Origin: Pseudacidovorax sp. RU35E
Lineage (GTDB): Bacteria > Pseudomonadota > Gammaproteobacteria > Burkholderiales > Burkholderiaceae_C
Length of the DNA stretch: 64,000 nucleotides
Assembly: GCF_900156165.1 (NCBI RefSeq)
Contig: NZ_FTMY01000012.1
Coordinates: 1 to 64,000 of the forward strand
Direction: 5' to 3'
Part shown: piece after piece, positions 7,922 through 17,989 of the stretch
Layout of the letters: each line of letters opens with the position of its first letter
How positions within the stretch are numbered: position 1 is the stretch's first letter
Translations under genes and position numbers: made by a program
The notes under the pieces: model-generated
What the model saw: only the letters and a program-made list of their open reading frames with translations
What the model was told of the DNA's origin: nothing
Databases searched by the model: none

Positions 7922-9094
7922 ATGCTCGACGCCACCGCCTCCGCCTCCGCCCACCACGAGCCAGCCGCCGTGCCGGCACCCACGCCCATCGGCAACGGGC
8001 TCGTCTATGTCTCCAGCGAAATGCCCGGAATCGAACGTGTGCGAGAAGGCGAAGGCTTTCGCTACCGCGACGCCGAAGGGCGCTGGATCCGCGACGAGGA
8101 CCAGATCGCGCGCATCCGCAAGCTGGCGATCCCGCCGGCCTACGAGCAGGTGTGGATCTGCCCGCTGGCCAACGGCCACCTGCAGGCCACCGGCCTGGAT
8201 GCGCGCGGCCGGCGGCAATACCGCTACCACGCGGACTGGCGGCTGCTGAAGGACGAGGCCAAGTTCGAGCGGTTGGAGCAGTTCGGTCTGGCCCTGCCGC
8301 GCATCCGTGCCCGGGTCCAGCGCGACCTGGGCAAGGCCCGGGGCAAGCCCTCGCGGTCGGCGGTCCTGGCTGCCATCGTGCGACTGCTCGACACGACCTA
8401 CCTGCGCGTGGGCAATGAGGAATATGCGCGCACCAACAAATCCTTCGGCCTGACCACGCTGCGCAACCGTCACCTGCAGTCCAGCGGCGGCCGCCTGACC
8501 CTGCGCTTTCGCGGCAAGAGCGGCGTGATGCACGAGGCCGAGGTGGGCGACAAGCGCGTGGCGCGCGTGGTGCGGCAATGCCAGCAACTGCCCGGCCAGT
8601 CGCTCTTCCAGTACATCGACGAGGACGGTGAGCAGCGGCACGTCAGTTCGGGCGACGTCAACGATTACCTGCGTGAGGCGACGGGCGGCGAATTCACGGC
8701 CAAGGACTTCCGCACCTGGCACGGTTCGGTGCAGGCCTTGGAACTCACCCGCCTGGCCTGCGACCGGCAGGTGGAGGAATCGACCGGCCTGCGCATCCGG
8801 GCCAAGGAGATCCTGGCCGTGGTGGCCAGGCAGCTGGGCAATACGCCGGCGGTCTGTCGCAAGGCATACATCCATCCCGCCGTGCTGGAACTGGGCGGCA
8901 AGCTATCGGCCGATACCGACACGATGGCCAAGGTGTGGGACGGGCTGGGGACCGCGCGCACCCGGCGCGGGCTGCTGGCTGCAGAGGGCCGGCTGCTGGA
9001 TTTCCTGCGGCGCCACCGCCTGGAACTGGCCCGCGAGGCGCGGCGCCTCAGCCGGCCTTCAGCGAAAGCACGACCTCGTCGCGCCCGATCGTGA
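7922..9094 (+). CDS. Type IB DNA topoisomerase
   Basis: A 390-residue bacterial (poxvirus-like) topoisomerase IB, which relaxes supercoils through a 3'-phosphotyrosyl intermediate. The N-terminal beta-rich domain includes RDEDQIARIRKLAIPPAYEQ. The catalytic domain has YLRVGNEEYARTNKSFGLTT (catalytic Arg region), KDFRTWHGS and the NTPAVCRKAYIHP motif with the nucleophilic Tyr near residue 316. The ATG at 7922 gives a short disordered N-terminus; an in-frame ATG at 7892 is possible but has no better ribosome site. It follows dinB by 116 bp. Its last 47 bp overlap the convergent DHp-like gene. Confidence 0.92.
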   Translation: MLDATASASAHHEPAAVPAPTPIGNGLVYVSSEMPGIERVREGEGFRYRDAEGRWIRDEDQIARIRKLAIPPAYEQVWICPLANGHLQATGLDARGRRQYRYHADWRLLKDEAKFERLEQFGLALPRIRARVQRDLGKARGKPSRSAVLAAIVRLLDTTYLRVGNEEYARTNKSFGLTTLRNRHLQSSGGRLTLRFRGKSGVMHEAEVGDKRVARVVRQCQQLPGQSLFQYIDEDGEQRHVSSGDVNDYLREATGGEFTAKDFRTWHGSVQALELTRLACDRQVEESTGLRIRAKEILAVVARQLGNTPAVCRKAYIHPAVLELGGKLSADTDTMAKVWDGLGTARTRRGLLAAEGRLLDFLRRHRLELAREARRLSRPSAKARPRRARS

Positions 9095-9731
9095 TCGTGC
9101 GGCCGAGATCGTCGGCCAGGCTCTGCAGGCAGACGGCGTCGATCGCCAGGCTGCGGGGAGCGCGATGCGGCATCAGCTCCGCCTCCTCCCGGTGCTCCGG
9201 CTTGGGCATGACGCACACGCGCACCAGGTGGGCTTCGTCGCCGGGCACGATGCGGACCAGCACGGGCTGGTCGGATTGGTCATGCAGGTGGCCGAGCGCG
9301 CCCAGAAGCAGGTAGCGCAGGGCGGCGCCATCCGGCCACCGCGGCTCGCTCTCGTCTGCCACGTCGAGGCGCTCATCGACTTCCAGCGACAGCCCATTGA
9401 GGTCGAAGGCGGCACGCATGAGGCCGGCGCATTGCCGCACCAGTTCGCCGCGGGCCAGCCCCTCGTCCGAGGTGGCGAGTTCCCAGTCCCGCAGGGCCCG
9501 CACCGAATCCACCAGCAGCGCCAGCTGGTCGCTGGCCTGGTCGACGCGCTGCAGGCAGGCCGCGCCGTCCACCGGATTGGCGCCCGCATGACGCTTGAGC
9601 ATCAGCAGCGTCATGCGAAGCAGCGACACCGGGCCGGCCATCTCGTGCCGCAAGGCGGGCAGCGAGCGCATGAGCAGCTCGTGCCGGACACCGGCGGCGA
9701 TCCAGCTGCGGGCGCTGGGGGACGATTTCAT
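9048..9731 (-). CDS. DHp-like histidine phosphotransferase or degenerate sensor kinase
   Basis: A 227-residue cytoplasmic protein with no membrane segment. ALRHEMAGPVSLLRM (His29) looks like the H-box of a histidine-kinase dimerization domain, followed by a second helix (CLQRVDQASDQLALLVDSVRAL). The C-terminal half is ATPase-like in length, but clear N, G1 and G2 boxes cannot be seen. The protein may therefore pass phosphate rather than bind ATP, as ChpT-like proteins do. Its ATG overlaps the stop of the receiver gene (ATGA), so the two are coupled. The gene ends inside the convergent topoisomerase gene (47-bp overlap). Role inferred from the H-box and partner; weak homology. Confidence 0.6.
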   Translation of the reverse strand: MKSSPSARSWIAAGVRHELLMRSLPALRHEMAGPVSLLRMTLLMLKRHAGANPVDGAACLQRVDQASDQLALLVDSVRALRDWELATSDEGLARGELVRQCAGLMRAAFDLNGLSLEVDERLDVADESEPRWPDGAALRYLLLGALGHLHDQSDQPVLVRIVPGDEAHLVRVCVMPKPEHREEAELMPHRAPRSLAIDAVCLQSLADDLGRTITIGRDEVVLSLKAG

Positions 9732-10090
9732 GCCGAGGCCGCGCGTGCCAGCAACCGGTCGAGCGCGTCGAAGTCGATCGGCTTTTGCAGGTAGTGGTCG
9801 AAGAAGGGCATCGCCTGGGCCCCCGTCGCATCGCCAGCGCCGTAGCCGGAGATGGCCACGAGCAGCAGCGGGCGGTCCCCCGCATTGCTGCGAAGGTGTT
9901 GGGCCACGTCGGTGCCCGGGCGGTCCGGCAGGGTGAGGTCGACCAGCGCCACGTCGTAGCTGTCCTGCGAGAAGGCGTCGATGGCCTCCTGCGCGGTGTG
10001 TGCACAGCGGGCCTGGTGGTCCTGCAGGACGATGAGTTCCTGCAGCAGCTCTGCGGCAGAGACGTTGTCGTCGACGATGAGCACGTTCAA
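9728..10090 (-). CDS. Single-domain response regulator (CheY-like receiver)
   Basis: A 120-residue receiver domain with all key residues: acidic pair VDDN (Asp7, Asp8), phospho-acceptor Asp51 in VALVDLTLPDRPG, Ser81 in AISG and Lys103 in QKPID. There is no output domain, so it acts by protein contact. The start is taken as TTG at 10090, because a GAGGA ribosome site lies 8 bases upstream and no in-frame ATG gives a full first strand; GTG at 10084 is an alternative. It overlaps the DHp-like gene by ATGA and probably exchanges phosphate with it. The upstream queF gene is 152 bp away. Confidence 0.85.
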   Translation of the reverse strand: MNVLIVDDNVSAAELLQELIVLQDHQARCAHTAQEAIDAFSQDSYDVALVDLTLPDRPGTDVAQHLRSNAGDRPLLLVAISGYGAGDATGAQAMPFFDHYLQKPIDFDALDRLLARAASA

Positions 10091-10242
10091 GCGGAAAGTC
10101 CTCGGGCGTTGTGTCTGGAAGGAAGGCTGAGCCGGAGTCGGCAGCCGGTGGGAGAGTATGCGCGCGGCCGTCCGGAGGGGCTGTAGGAGCATGCCGACGG
10201 CTCGTGGGTGGGCGCGGCCTGCCGCAGCCCACCCATGCGGGC

Positions 10243-11100
10243 TCATTGCCGCGCCGTGCGCAGGTTCGGCGGCAGCGCCTGCGGCCAGCTGGTGCGAAAG
10301 GGGTTGATGTCGAGCCCGCCCCGGCGCGTGTAGCGACAGTAGACGGCCAGGCGCGTCGGTCCGCAGCGGCGCCAAATGTCCGTGAAGATTCGCTCGGCGC
10401 AGGGCTCGTGGAATTCGTTGTGGTTGCGAAAGCTCACGATGTAGCGCAGCAGCCCTTCCTGGTCGATGGGCGGGCCGCTGTAGCTGATCTGCACGCTGCC
10501 CCAGTCGGGCTGGCCGGTGACGCGGCAATTGCTCTTGAGCAGGCGGCTGGTGAGCGTCTCGTTGACCGCAGGCTCGCCCGGCACGGTGCGCAGCAGCTCG
10601 GGCCTCGGCTCGTAGTCGGTGCAGTCCACGTCCAGGCGGTCGAGGTCCAGGCCGGCCAGCTCTTCCACCCGCTCGGCCTCGAACTGCGCCGGTGCCAGCA
10701 GCTTGACGCCCACGCTGCCGCTGCGTTCGCTGCCGCGCCAGACGGCCTCGCCCAGGTCGGCGCGCAGGCGCTCACGCACCGCCTCGGCATCGGCGAAGGT
10801 GCTGCTGTTGAAGCTGTTGAGGTAGAGCTTGAAGGACTTGCTCTCGATGATGTTGGGCGTCTCGCAGGGCACGGTGAAGTGCGCGATGGCCAGTTGCGGC
10901 TTGCCGCGCGGATTGAGCCACGACAGCTCGAAGGCGGTCCACAGGTCGGCGCCGAAGAAGGGCAGCCGCTGGGTGTCGATGCCCATCTCCTCGCGCTGCA
11001 GGGCGCGCGGCAGGGGGAAGAGCAGCGAGGGGTCGTAGCGGTCGACATAGGCCGAGGCCCGGCCCAGCTGCGACTGCTCGGGGGTGTTGTCCAGACTCAT
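10243..11100 (-). CDS. queF: NADPH-dependent 7-cyano-7-deazaguanine reductase
   Basis: A 285-residue two-domain QueF of the proteobacterial type, reducing preQ0 to preQ1 in queuosine tRNA modification. The signature [19 protein letters not shown] is in the N-terminal half. The C-terminal half has [14 protein letters not shown] with the nucleophilic Cys, [14 protein letters not shown] for substrate binding, and the family ending [19 protein letters not shown]. Length matches E. coli QueF (282). The start overlaps the stop of the alpha/beta hydrolase gene (ATGA), so it is the last gene of a three-gene unit. No preQ1 riboswitch was recognised near it. Confidence 0.96.
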   Translation of the reverse strand: MSLDNTPEQSQLGRASAYVDRYDPSLLFPLPRALQREEMGIDTQRLPFFGADLWTAFELSWLNPRGKPQLAIAHFTVPCETPNIIESKSFKLYLNSFNSSTFADAEAVRERLRADLGEAVWRGSERSGSVGVKLLAPAQFEAERVEELAGLDLDRLDVDCTDYEPRPELLRTVPGEPAVNETLTSRLLKSNCRVTGQPDWGSVQISYSGPPIDQEGLLRYIVSFRNHNEFHEPCAERIFTDIWRRCGPTRLAVYCRYTRRGGLDINPFRTSWPQALPPNLRTARQ

Positions 11101-12014
11101 GCCGCCGATTGTCGGCGGGCGTCGGCGTCCTGAAGAAAGGGAAGGACATGGCCCACCAACTGGGCCGCGACGGCCGGCGGCCAGTCGTGCCCCATGCCGG
11201 GAATGCCGACGAAGCGCGCACCGGGAATGCGCCGTGCGGTGTCACGCCCGCATTCGACAGGCAGCAACGGGTCGGCCTCGCCGTGCACCACCAGCGCGGG
11301 GCAGGCGATGCGGGATAGCAGCGCCGGCCGTTCGGTGTCGGCCCAGATGGCCAGCAGCTGGCGCTGCGTGCCCGCCGGGTCGTAGCTGCGGCGCAGGGCG
11401 GTGCGCACCTGCTCGCGCAGCACGGCTTCGTCCAGCGGCCAGGCGGGGCTCTGGATTAGGCGCAGCAGGCCGACGCTGTGGTCCAACAGCGCATCTTCGC
11501 CGGCGCTGCGGCGAGGCGGCCGGCGCAGCATCGCGGCGGCGACCTCGGCCCGGGGACCGGGCAGGTGGCGGGCCCCGCTGCTGCTCATGATGCTGGTGAG
11601 GCTGAGCACCCGGTCCGGCGCCGTGGCCGCCATGCGCTGCACGATCATTCCGCCCATGGAGACGCCCAGCACATGCGCCTGGGCGATGCCCAGCGCGTCG
11701 AGCAAGCCCAGCGCATCGCCCGCCATGTCCTGCAGACCGTAGGGCACGTCGAGCGTCAGGCCCATGCGCATGCGCAGCGCCTGCCACATCAGGTTGCTTC
11801 GCTCCGCATCGTGCAGGTGGGTGGACAGGCCGGCATCCCGGTTGTCGTGGCGCAGCACGCGATAGCCGGCCGCCACGAGCGCATCGACCAGCGAGGCCGG
11901 CCAGGCGATGAGTTGCATGCCCAGGCCCATCACGAGCAGCACGACGGGCCCGTTGCTGCCGCTGTCCTGGAAGGCGATGTCGATGCCGTTGGCGCGGGCG
12001 GTACCGGACGTCAT
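11097..12014 (-). CDS. Alpha/beta fold hydrolase
   Basis: A 305-residue soluble hydrolase without a signal peptide. It has the oxyanion-side strand [11 protein letters not shown], the nucleophile elbow VLGVSMGGM (Ser119), an acid in [11 protein letters not shown] and a His in [10 protein letters not shown]. The pattern matches esterase or haloperoxidase-like alpha/beta hydrolases. The gene starts 16 bp after the prolyl-hydroxylase-like gene and ends in the queF start codon, so the three are probably one transcript. The shared role is unclear, since neither neighbour predicts an ester substrate. Confidence 0.87.
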   Translation of the reverse strand: MTSGTARANGIDIAFQDSGSNGPVVLLVMGLGMQLIAWPASLVDALVAAGYRVLRHDNRDAGLSTHLHDAERSNLMWQALRMRMGLTLDVPYGLQDMAGDALGLLDALGIAQAHVLGVSMGGMIVQRMAATAPDRVLSLTSIMSSSGARHLPGPRAEVAAAMLRRPPRRSAGEDALLDHSVGLLRLIQSPAWPLDEAVLREQVRTALRRSYDPAGTQRQLLAIWADTERPALLSRIACPALVVHGEADPLLPVECGRDTARRIPGARFVGIPGMGHDWPPAVAAQLVGHVLPFLQDADARRQSAA

Positions 12015-12030
12015 GGCTGCGCCGCGCCGT

Positions 12031-12861
12031 TCACTTGAACTCGCCTTCGCGCAGCCACTTGGTGGCCACCCATTTCTCGCCCGCCTCGACCGGCGCGCCG
12101 CCGTGCAGCGTCTTGGTGGACGGATGCGGCCGGTCGTACGAGAAGAACACGCCCGAGCCACGCACGGGCGCCACGGCCAGGCCCACATCGGGAAAGGTGG
12201 TGGCGCCGCCGCGTTCGGGCTCCTGCAGGTACATCACCAGCGTGCCCACGCGCTGGCCGCCGCGGCGCAGGATGGTGGGCGTGCCGGGCTCCCCGGGGTC
12301 GAAGTAGTCGTAGTGCGGCCGGTACTGGGCGCCGGGCGAGTAGCGCAGGATCTGCAGGCCCTCGCCGCGCTCCACCGGCCAGTTCAGCAGGCGGGCGATG
12401 CGGGCCTCGATGCGGCTGACCAGCTCGCTTTCGCCGCGCTGGAAGAACATGCCGTCGCTGGTGCGGTCGGCATTGACCGCCTCGCCACCGGTCTTGGTCT
12501 CCACCGTCAGCGAGCGAGCCAGCCGGGCACGGGCCGCCTCGATCAGGCCGTCGCATTCCTCGTGGCTGAGCAGCTGACCGAACACCACCACGCGCGGCTG
12601 CGCCAAGGTCTGCATCACCTGCACGCGGCGGTCGCCGGCATCGAGGTAGAGCGGGTCGCCATCGAGTCGCGGCTCGGGCATCTCGGTGCGTCGGGGCGGC
12701 GGCTCGGCCGGCGCACCGCGCTCCAGCTCGGCCAGCGCCATGTCGGTCGCATCGTCGCGCCAGCCCGCGGCATGCATGGATGCACGCAGCGTGGCGACGG
12801 AATGGCCGGCAGCCAGTTGGGACTGGATCCACTGCCGGAGTTCGGGGGTGATGGCTTGCAT
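12031..12861 (-). CDS. 2-oxoglutarate/Fe(II) dioxygenase, prolyl 4-hydroxylase-like
   Basis: A 276-residue protein. Residues 1-50 are a small helical domain (MQAITPELRQWIQSQLAAGH) and the rest is a P4Hc double-stranded beta-helix. The iron-binding triad is His183-x-Asp185 in QYRPHYDYFDP and distal His253 in TKTLHGG. Lys263 (GEKWVATKWL) is the expected 2-oxoglutarate anchor. It should hydroxylate a prolyl or similar residue in a protein or peptide; the target is unknown. It is the first gene of the unit with the hydrolase and queF. Confidence 0.9.
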   Translation of the reverse strand: MQAITPELRQWIQSQLAAGHSVATLRASMHAAGWRDDATDMALAELERGAPAEPPPRRTEMPEPRLDGDPLYLDAGDRRVQVMQTLAQPRVVVFGQLLSHEECDGLIEAARARLARSLTVETKTGGEAVNADRTSDGMFFQRGESELVSRIEARIARLLNWPVERGEGLQILRYSPGAQYRPHYDYFDPGEPGTPTILRRGGQRVGTLVMYLQEPERGGATTFPDVGLAVAPVRGSGVFFSYDRPHPSTKTLHGGAPVEAGEKWVATKWLREGEFK

Positions 12862-12920
12862 GGCGCGAGGGCTCCCGGGCTTGGGCCAAAAAACGAAGCG
12901 TCAGGATAACGGCCGAATGT

Positions 12921-13700
12921 TCAGCCGCGGCGGAACACCAGCCGGTCCGGCTGCGAGACCTTGGGCGCGAAGGCATAACCCTCGAGGTCGAAGGCCTCGA
13001 GCCGGCGCGGCGTGCCTGCCTTGTGCAGCACGGCCCAGCGTGCCATCAGGCCGCGCGCGCGCTTGGCATAGAAGCTCACGATCTTGTAGTCGTCGCCCTT
13101 GCGCTCCTGGAACACGCATTCGACGACGCGGGCCTTCAGCGCCTTCTGGTCCACGGCCTTGAAGTATTCCTGCGAGGCCAGGTTGACCACCACCGGCGTG
13201 CGGTCCGCCGCCAGGCGCTCGTTGAGCCAGGGCGCGATGCGGTCGCCCCAGAAGGCGTACAGGTCCTTGCCCTTCGGGTTGGCCAGGGCCGTGCCCATCT
13301 CCAGGCGATAGGGCTGCAGCCGGTCCAAGGGACGCAGCACGCCGTACAGGCCGCTCAGGATCACCACATGGTCCTGCGCCCAGGCCAGTTGCGCGGCGCT
13401 CAGGCTGCGCGCGTCCAGGCCACCGTAGACGTCGCCGTCGAAGGCCAGCGCGGCCTGGCGGGCGTTCTTCGCCGTGCCCTTGGGCGCCCAGGCCTCGTAG
13501 CGGGCGGCGTTGAGGGTTGCCAGCTTGTCCGACAGGTGCATCAGCTCGGCCACCTGCAGCGGCGACTTCTGGCGCAGCAGGCCGATCAGCTCGGCGGCAG
13601 GGCCGCGGGCGCCCTCGAACACGGGTTGGGTGGCGGGCAGGTCTTCGGGGACGGGCGCTTCGTAATCGAGCGACTTGGCGGGCGAGAGCAGGAAGAGCAT
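12921..13700 (-). CDS. yaaA: Peroxide stress protein YaaA (DUF328/UPF0246)
   Basis: A 259-residue protein matching the YaaA family along its length. Family features are the N-terminus MLFLLSPAKSLDYE, LMHLSDKLATLNAARYEAW, the FDGDVYGGL segment, ILSGLYGVLRPLD, and the ending VVECVFQERKGDDYKIVSF with KRARGLMARW. In E. coli YaaA limits free intracellular iron during peroxide stress and binds DNA. The family length is about 255-260, so the gene is complete. It is divergent from valS with 117 bp between them. Confidence 0.95.
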   Translation of the reverse strand: MLFLLSPAKSLDYEAPVPEDLPATQPVFEGARGPAAELIGLLRQKSPLQVAELMHLSDKLATLNAARYEAWAPKGTAKNARQAALAFDGDVYGGLDARSLSAAQLAWAQDHVVILSGLYGVLRPLDRLQPYRLEMGTALANPKGKDLYAFWGDRIAPWLNERLAADRTPVVVNLASQEYFKAVDQKALKARVVECVFQERKGDDYKIVSFYAKRARGLMARWAVLHKAGTPRRLEAFDLEGYAFAPKVSQPDRLVFRRG

Positions 13701-13817
13701 CGGGGAATTATGGAAGACCCGGAGGCGCGGGGAGCGCCCCGTAAAATTGCCCGCTTCCCGTCTTCGAACACCCACGGCATGCCGGCGCCCGCCAGCGTGC
13801 CCTGACTCCATCCGCCC

Positions 13818-16703
13818 ATGAGCGACACCCCCCTGCAACCCGGCCTCCAGAGCCTCGCCAAGTCCTTCGAACCCGCCGCCATCGAGGCCCATTGGGGGCC
13901 CGAGTGGGAGCGCCGCGGCTATGCGAAGGCGGGCTTCCGCGGCACGCAGGCGCCCCAGGCCGGCGCGCCCTCCTTCGCCATCCAGCTGCCGCCGCCCAAC
14001 GTGACGGGCACGCTGCACATGGGCCATGCCTTCAACCAGACGATCATGGACAGCCTGACGCGCTACCACCGCATGGCGGGCGCGAACACGCTGTGGGTGC
14101 CGGGCACCGACCATGCCGGCATCGCCACCCAGATCGTCGTGGAGCGCCAGCTGCAGGGCCAGGGTGTCAGCCGCCACGACCTGGGCCGCAAGAACTTCGT
14201 CGCCCGCGTGTGGGAATGGAAACAGCAGTCCGGCAACACCATCACCCAGCAGATGCGCCGCATGGGCGACACGGTGGACTGGAGCCGCGAGTACTTCACC
14301 ATGGACGACAAGCTGTCCACGGTGGTCACCGACACCTTCGTGCGCCTTTACGATCAGGGCCTGATCTACCGCGGCAAGCGGCTCGTGAACTGGGACCCGG
14401 TGCTGATGTCCGCCGTCTCCGACCTGGAGGTGGAAAGCGAGGAGGAAGAAGGCGCACTGTGGCACATCGCCTACCCGCTCGAAGACGGCAGCGGCAGCCT
14501 GACGGTGGCCACCACCCGACCCGAAACCATGCTGGGCGACGTGGCCGTGATGGTCCACCCCCAGGACGAGCGCTACGCCGCCCTCATCGGCAAGAAGGTG
14601 CGCCTGCCGTTGGTGGACCGGCTGATTCCCATCATTGCCGACGACTACGTGGACCGCGAGTTCGGCACCGGCGTGGTCAAGGTCACGCCCGCGCACGACC
14701 ACAACGACTATGCGGTGGGCCAGCGCCATGGCCTGGCCATCATCGGCGTGCTGACGCTGGACGCCAAGATCAACGACAACGCGCCCGAGGCCTACCGCGG
14801 CCTGGACCGCTTCGCCGCCCGCAAGAAGATCGTGGCCGACCTCGAAGCCACCGGCGCCCTGGTCGAGACCAAGAAGCACAAACTGATGGTGCCGCGTTGC
14901 GCCCGCACCGGCCAGGTGGTCGAGCCCATGCTCACCGACCAATGGTTCGTCGCCATGACCAAGGTCAGCGAGCAGGATCCGACCGGCAAGAGCATCGCCC
15001 AGAAGGCCATCGACGCGGTGCAGTCGGGCCAGGTGCGCTTCGTGCCCGAGAACTGGGTCAACACCTACAACCAGTGGATGAACAACATCCAGGACTGGTG
15101 CATCAGCCGCCAGCTCTGGTGGGGCCACCAGATTCCCGCCTGGTATGACGAGGACGGCCGCGTCTACGTCGCCCGCAACGAGGAAGAGGCGCAGAAGCAG
15201 GCCCCCGGCAAGACCCTCACGCGCGACGAGGACGTGCTGGACACCTGGTATTCCTCCGCCCTGGTGCCCTTCTCGTCCCTGGGCTGGCCGCAGGCACTGG
15301 AAGACGGCAACGCCCTCAAGGATTACGACCTCTACCTGCCCTCCACCGTGCTGGTGACCGGCTACGACATCATCTTCTTCTGGGTCGCCCGGATGATCAT
15401 GATGACCACGCACTTCACCGGCCGCGTGCCCTTCAAGCATGTGTACATCCACGGCCTGGTGCGCGATGCGCAGGGCAAGAAGATGAGCAAGTCCGAGGGC
15501 AACGTGCTGGACCCGGTGGACCTGATCGACGGCATCGCGCTGGAGCCGCTGCTCGACAAGCGCACCCAGGGCCTGCGCAAGCCCGAGACCGCCCCGCAGG
15601 TGCGCAAGAACACGCAGAAGGAGTTCCCCGAGGGCATTCCGGCCTACGGCGCCGATGCGCTGCGCTTCACCTTCGCGGCGCTGGCCTCGCTGGGCCGCAG
15701 CATCAACTTCGACAGCAAGCGCTGCGAGGGCTACCGCAACTTCTGCAACAAGCTGTGGAACGCTACCCGCTTCGTGCTGATGAACTGCGAAGGCCAGGAC
15801 TGCGGCCTGATGGACCACAGCAAGGCCGACTGCGCCCCGGGCGGCAAGGCCCACGGCTACATGCGCTTCAGCCAGGCCGACCGCTGGATCGCCTCGCGCC
15901 TGCAGCGCGTGGAGCAGGAAGTCGCGCAGGGCTTCGGCGACTACCGCCTGGACAACGTGGCCAACGCCATCTACCAGTTCGCCTGGGACGAGTTCTGCGA
16001 CTGGTACCTGGAAATCGCCAAGGTGCAGATCCAGACCGGCGGCGAGGCCGAGCAGCGCGCTACCCGCCGCACGCTGATCCGCACGCTGGAAACGCTGCTG
16101 CGCCTGGCGCACCCGGTCATTCCCTTCATCACCGAAGAGCTGTGGCAGAAGGTCGCGCCCGTCGCCGGCCGCGCCAGCGAATCGATCATGGTCGCCGCCT
16201 ACCCCGTCGCCCAGCCCGAGAAGATCGACGAGGCGGCCGAGGCACACGTGGCCAAGCTCAAGGCGCTGGTGGCGTCGTGCCGCACGCTGCGTGGCGAGAT
16301 GAACGTCTCGCCCGCCCAGCGCCTGCCGCTGTACGTGGTGGGCGACGCCGACTTCGTGCGCCAGGCCGCGCCTGTGTTGCAGGCCCTCGCCAAGTTGAGC
16401 GAGGTCAAGGTTTTCGACGATGAAGCGGCCTGGACGGCCGCCGCGCAGGCCGCCCCGGTCGCACTGGTGGGCGAGGCGCGTCTGGCCCTGCACGTCGAGA
16501 TCGACGTGGCCGCCGAGCGCGTGCGCCTGGGCAAGGAAATCGTCCGCATCCAGGGCGAGATCGCGAAGGCACAGGGCAAGCTGGGCAACGAGGCCTTCGT
16601 GGCCAAGGCGCCCCCGAACGTCATTGCGCAGGAACGCCAGCGCATGGCCGATTTCGGCGCTTCGCTGACACGATTGCAGGAACAACTCGCGCGTCTCGGT
16701 TGA
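13818..16703 (+). CDS. valS: Valine--tRNA ligase
   Basis: A 961-residue class I aminoacyl-tRNA synthetase that charges tRNA-Val. It has the HIGH-like motif GTLHMGHAF (residues 67-70), the KMSKS signature [10 protein letters not shown] near residues 555-559, the editing-domain threonine-rich sequence [13 protein letters not shown], and a C-terminal coiled-coil arm ([19 protein letters not shown] to the end). The length is normal for bacterial ValRS. It stands alone on the plus strand ahead of galU. Housekeeping and almost certainly essential. Confidence 0.98.
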   Translation: MSDTPLQPGLQSLAKSFEPAAIEAHWGPEWERRGYAKAGFRGTQAPQAGAPSFAIQLPPPNVTGTLHMGHAFNQTIMDSLTRYHRMAGANTLWVPGTDHAGIATQIVVERQLQGQGVSRHDLGRKNFVARVWEWKQQSGNTITQQMRRMGDTVDWSREYFTMDDKLSTVVTDTFVRLYDQGLIYRGKRLVNWDPVLMSAVSDLEVESEEEEGALWHIAYPLEDGSGSLTVATTRPETMLGDVAVMVHPQDERYAALIGKKVRLPLVDRLIPIIADDYVDREFGTGVVKVTPAHDHNDYAVGQRHGLAIIGVLTLDAKINDNAPEAYRGLDRFAARKKIVADLEATGALVETKKHKLMVPRCARTGQVVEPMLTDQWFVAMTKVSEQDPTGKSIAQKAIDAVQSGQVRFVPENWVNTYNQWMNNIQDWCISRQLWWGHQIPAWYDEDGRVYVARNEEEAQKQAPGKTLTRDEDVLDTWYSSALVPFSSLGWPQALEDGNALKDYDLYLPSTVLVTGYDIIFFWVARMIMMTTHFTGRVPFKHVYIHGLVRDAQGKKMSKSEGNVLDPVDLIDGIALEPLLDKRTQGLRKPETAPQVRKNTQKEFPEGIPAYGADALRFTFAALASLGRSINFDSKRCEGYRNFCNKLWNATRFVLMNCEGQDCGLMDHSKADCAPGGKAHGYMRFSQADRWIASRLQRVEQEVAQGFGDYRLDNVANAIYQFAWDEFCDWYLEIAKVQIQTGGEAEQRATRRTLIRTLETLLRLAHPVIPFITEELWQKVAPVAGRASESIMVAAYPVAQPEKIDEAAEAHVAKLKALVASCRTLRGEMNVSPAQRLPLYVVGDADFVRQAAPVLQALAKLSEVKVFDDEAAWTAAAQAAPVALVGEARLALHVEIDVAAERVRLGKEIVRIQGEIAKAQGKLGNEAFVAKAPPNVIAQERQRMADFGASLTRLQEQLARLG

Positions 16704-16769
16704 GGCTGCGTTCATTCGCCTGCATTAGCATTGACTGGTTAAAGAATCTCAACTCTTCCGCACATCCGC

Positions 16770-17657
16770 ATGCCCACTTCCAGACGCATCCGCAAGGCCG
16801 TTTTTCCCGTGGCCGGCTTTGGTACCCGCTTCCTGCCCGCCACGAAGGCGCAGCCCAAGGAGATGCTGCCAGTGGTGGACAAGCCGCTCATCCAGTACGC
16901 GGTCGAAGAGGCTTATGCGGCCGGCATCCGCGACATGATCTTCGTCACCGGCCGCAACAAGCGCGCCATCGAGGACCACTACGACACCGCGTATGAGCTG
17001 GAAAGCCAGCTCGAAGCCAGCGGCAAGAACGCCCTGCTGCGCATTGCCCGTTCGGTGGCGCCCGAGGACATGACCTGCTCGTACGTGCGCCAGCCGCGCA
17101 TGCTGGGCCTGGGCCACGCGGTGCTGTGCGCCGAGCACCTGGTCGGCGACGAGCCTTTCGCCGTGCTGCTGGCGGACGATCTGATGGTCGGCCCCGAGGG
17201 TGGCGAAGGCGTCCTGTCGCAGATGGTGCGCACGTACAACAACCTCGGCGGCTCGGTGCTGGCCGTGCAGGAAGTGCCGCTGGACCAGGTCAAGCGCTAC
17301 GGCATCGTGGCCGGCGACCCGATGGGCGACGGCCTGACGCAGGTGCGCGCCATGGTCGAAAAGCCCTCGCCCGAGAACGCGCCTTCGCGGCTGGGCGTGG
17401 CCGGCCGCTATGTGCTGACCCCCGGCGTGTTCGAGGAGATCCGCCGCCAGACCAAGGGCGCCGGTGGCGAGATCCAACTGACCGACGGCATCGCCTCGCT
17501 GATGAAGAAGGAAAGCGTCTACGCCTATTCCTACAAGGGCACCCGCTACGACTGCGGCAGCAAGGAAGGCTTCCTGCAGGCCACCGTCGAGCTGGCGCTG
17601 GCGCACCCGGAGGTGGGCGGCTATTTCAAGGACTACCTCAAGGGCCTGGCGCTCTGA
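16770..17657 (+). CDS. galU: UTP--glucose-1-phosphate uridylyltransferase
   Basis: A 295-residue nucleotidyltransferase making UDP-glucose for envelope and exopolysaccharide synthesis. The N-terminus [19 protein letters not shown] is the nucleotide-binding signature, followed by [29 protein letters not shown] supplies the metal-binding Asp, and [20 protein letters not shown] and [15 protein letters not shown] complete the family pattern. It begins 66 bp after valS and is followed by a good stem-loop terminator, so it may be cotranscribed with valS or use its own promoter. Confidence 0.97.
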   Translation: MPTSRRIRKAVFPVAGFGTRFLPATKAQPKEMLPVVDKPLIQYAVEEAYAAGIRDMIFVTGRNKRAIEDHYDTAYELESQLEASGKNALLRIARSVAPEDMTCSYVRQPRMLGLGHAVLCAEHLVGDEPFAVLLADDLMVGPEGGEGVLSQMVRTYNNLGGSVLAVQEVPLDQVKRYGIVAGDPMGDGLTQVRAMVEKPSPENAPSRLGVAGRYVLTPGVFEEIRRQTKGAGGEIQLTDGIASLMKKESVYAYSYKGTRYDCGSKEGFLQATVELALAHPEVGGYFKDYLKGLAL

Positions 17658-17683
17658 GCGACATCGTCCTGAGATGAAGAACG

Positions 17684-17705
17684 AAAGGGGCCTCGCGGCC
17701 CCTTT
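17684..17705. terminator. Bidirectional stem-loop terminator between galU and tusA
   Basis: AAAGGGGCC and GGCCCCTTT form a perfect 9-bp stem with a TCGC tetraloop, 26 bp past the galU stop and 24 bp past the convergent tusA stop. The stem's own A/T ends give short T runs on both strands, so it can end transcription from either side. Confidence 0.75.
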
Positions 17706-17729
17706 CTGCTTCTGGCGGCCTGCGCCCTC

Positions 17730-17966
17730 TCAGCGTCGCCGGAGTACGTGGATGAACTCCGCGCCCACGGTCTCCTGCGACACCAGCCCATGCCCGGTCT
17801 GGCGCGCGAAGGCCTGGAAGTCGCGGGTGGAACCCGGATCGGTGGCCACCACCTTCAGCAACTGGCCGCTGGCCATGTCGTTCAAGGCCTTCTTGGCCTT
17901 GAGGATGGGCAGCGGACAGTTCAGCCCGCGGGTGTCGATTTCCTTGTCGATGGCGATGTCGGTCAT
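17730..17966 (-). CDS. tusA: TusA-family sulfurtransferase (SirA-like)
   Basis: A 78-residue protein with the TusA fold. The catalytic Cys17 sits in the conserved motif RGLNCPLPILKAKKAL. Such proteins carry persulfide sulfur for tRNA 2-thiolation, molybdenum cofactor or other sulfur transfers. It is in the same direction as, and 23 bp downstream of, a NUDIX hydrolase, with cysM further upstream, so sulfur metabolism may be a common theme. Which TusA paralogue this is cannot be told from sequence alone. Confidence 0.9.
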   Translation of the reverse strand: MTDIAIDKEIDTRGLNCPLPILKAKKALNDMASGQLLKVVATDPGSTRDFQAFARQTGHGLVSQETVGAEFIHVLRRR

Positions 17967-17989
17967 GGCTTTCTCTGCTGGGGCTCGGG

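Noticed and set aside
12862-12920. preQ1 riboswitch for the queF operon
   Set aside because: The short leader before the dioxygenase gene shows no preQ1 aptamer-like stem and A-rich tail; the region is only 59 bp long.
13701-13817. TAAAAT at 13742-13747 as the valS -10 element
   Set aside because: No matching -35 sequence about 17 bp upstream; left uncalled.
14000-16715. Long minus-strand open frame covering most of valS
   Set aside because: It is the antisense of valS, low complexity; only its last part (from 13700 down) codes a real protein, YaaA.
16704-16769. galU promoter around TTGACT (within 16728-16740)
   Set aside because: No -10 hexamer at suitable spacing from this -35-like sequence.
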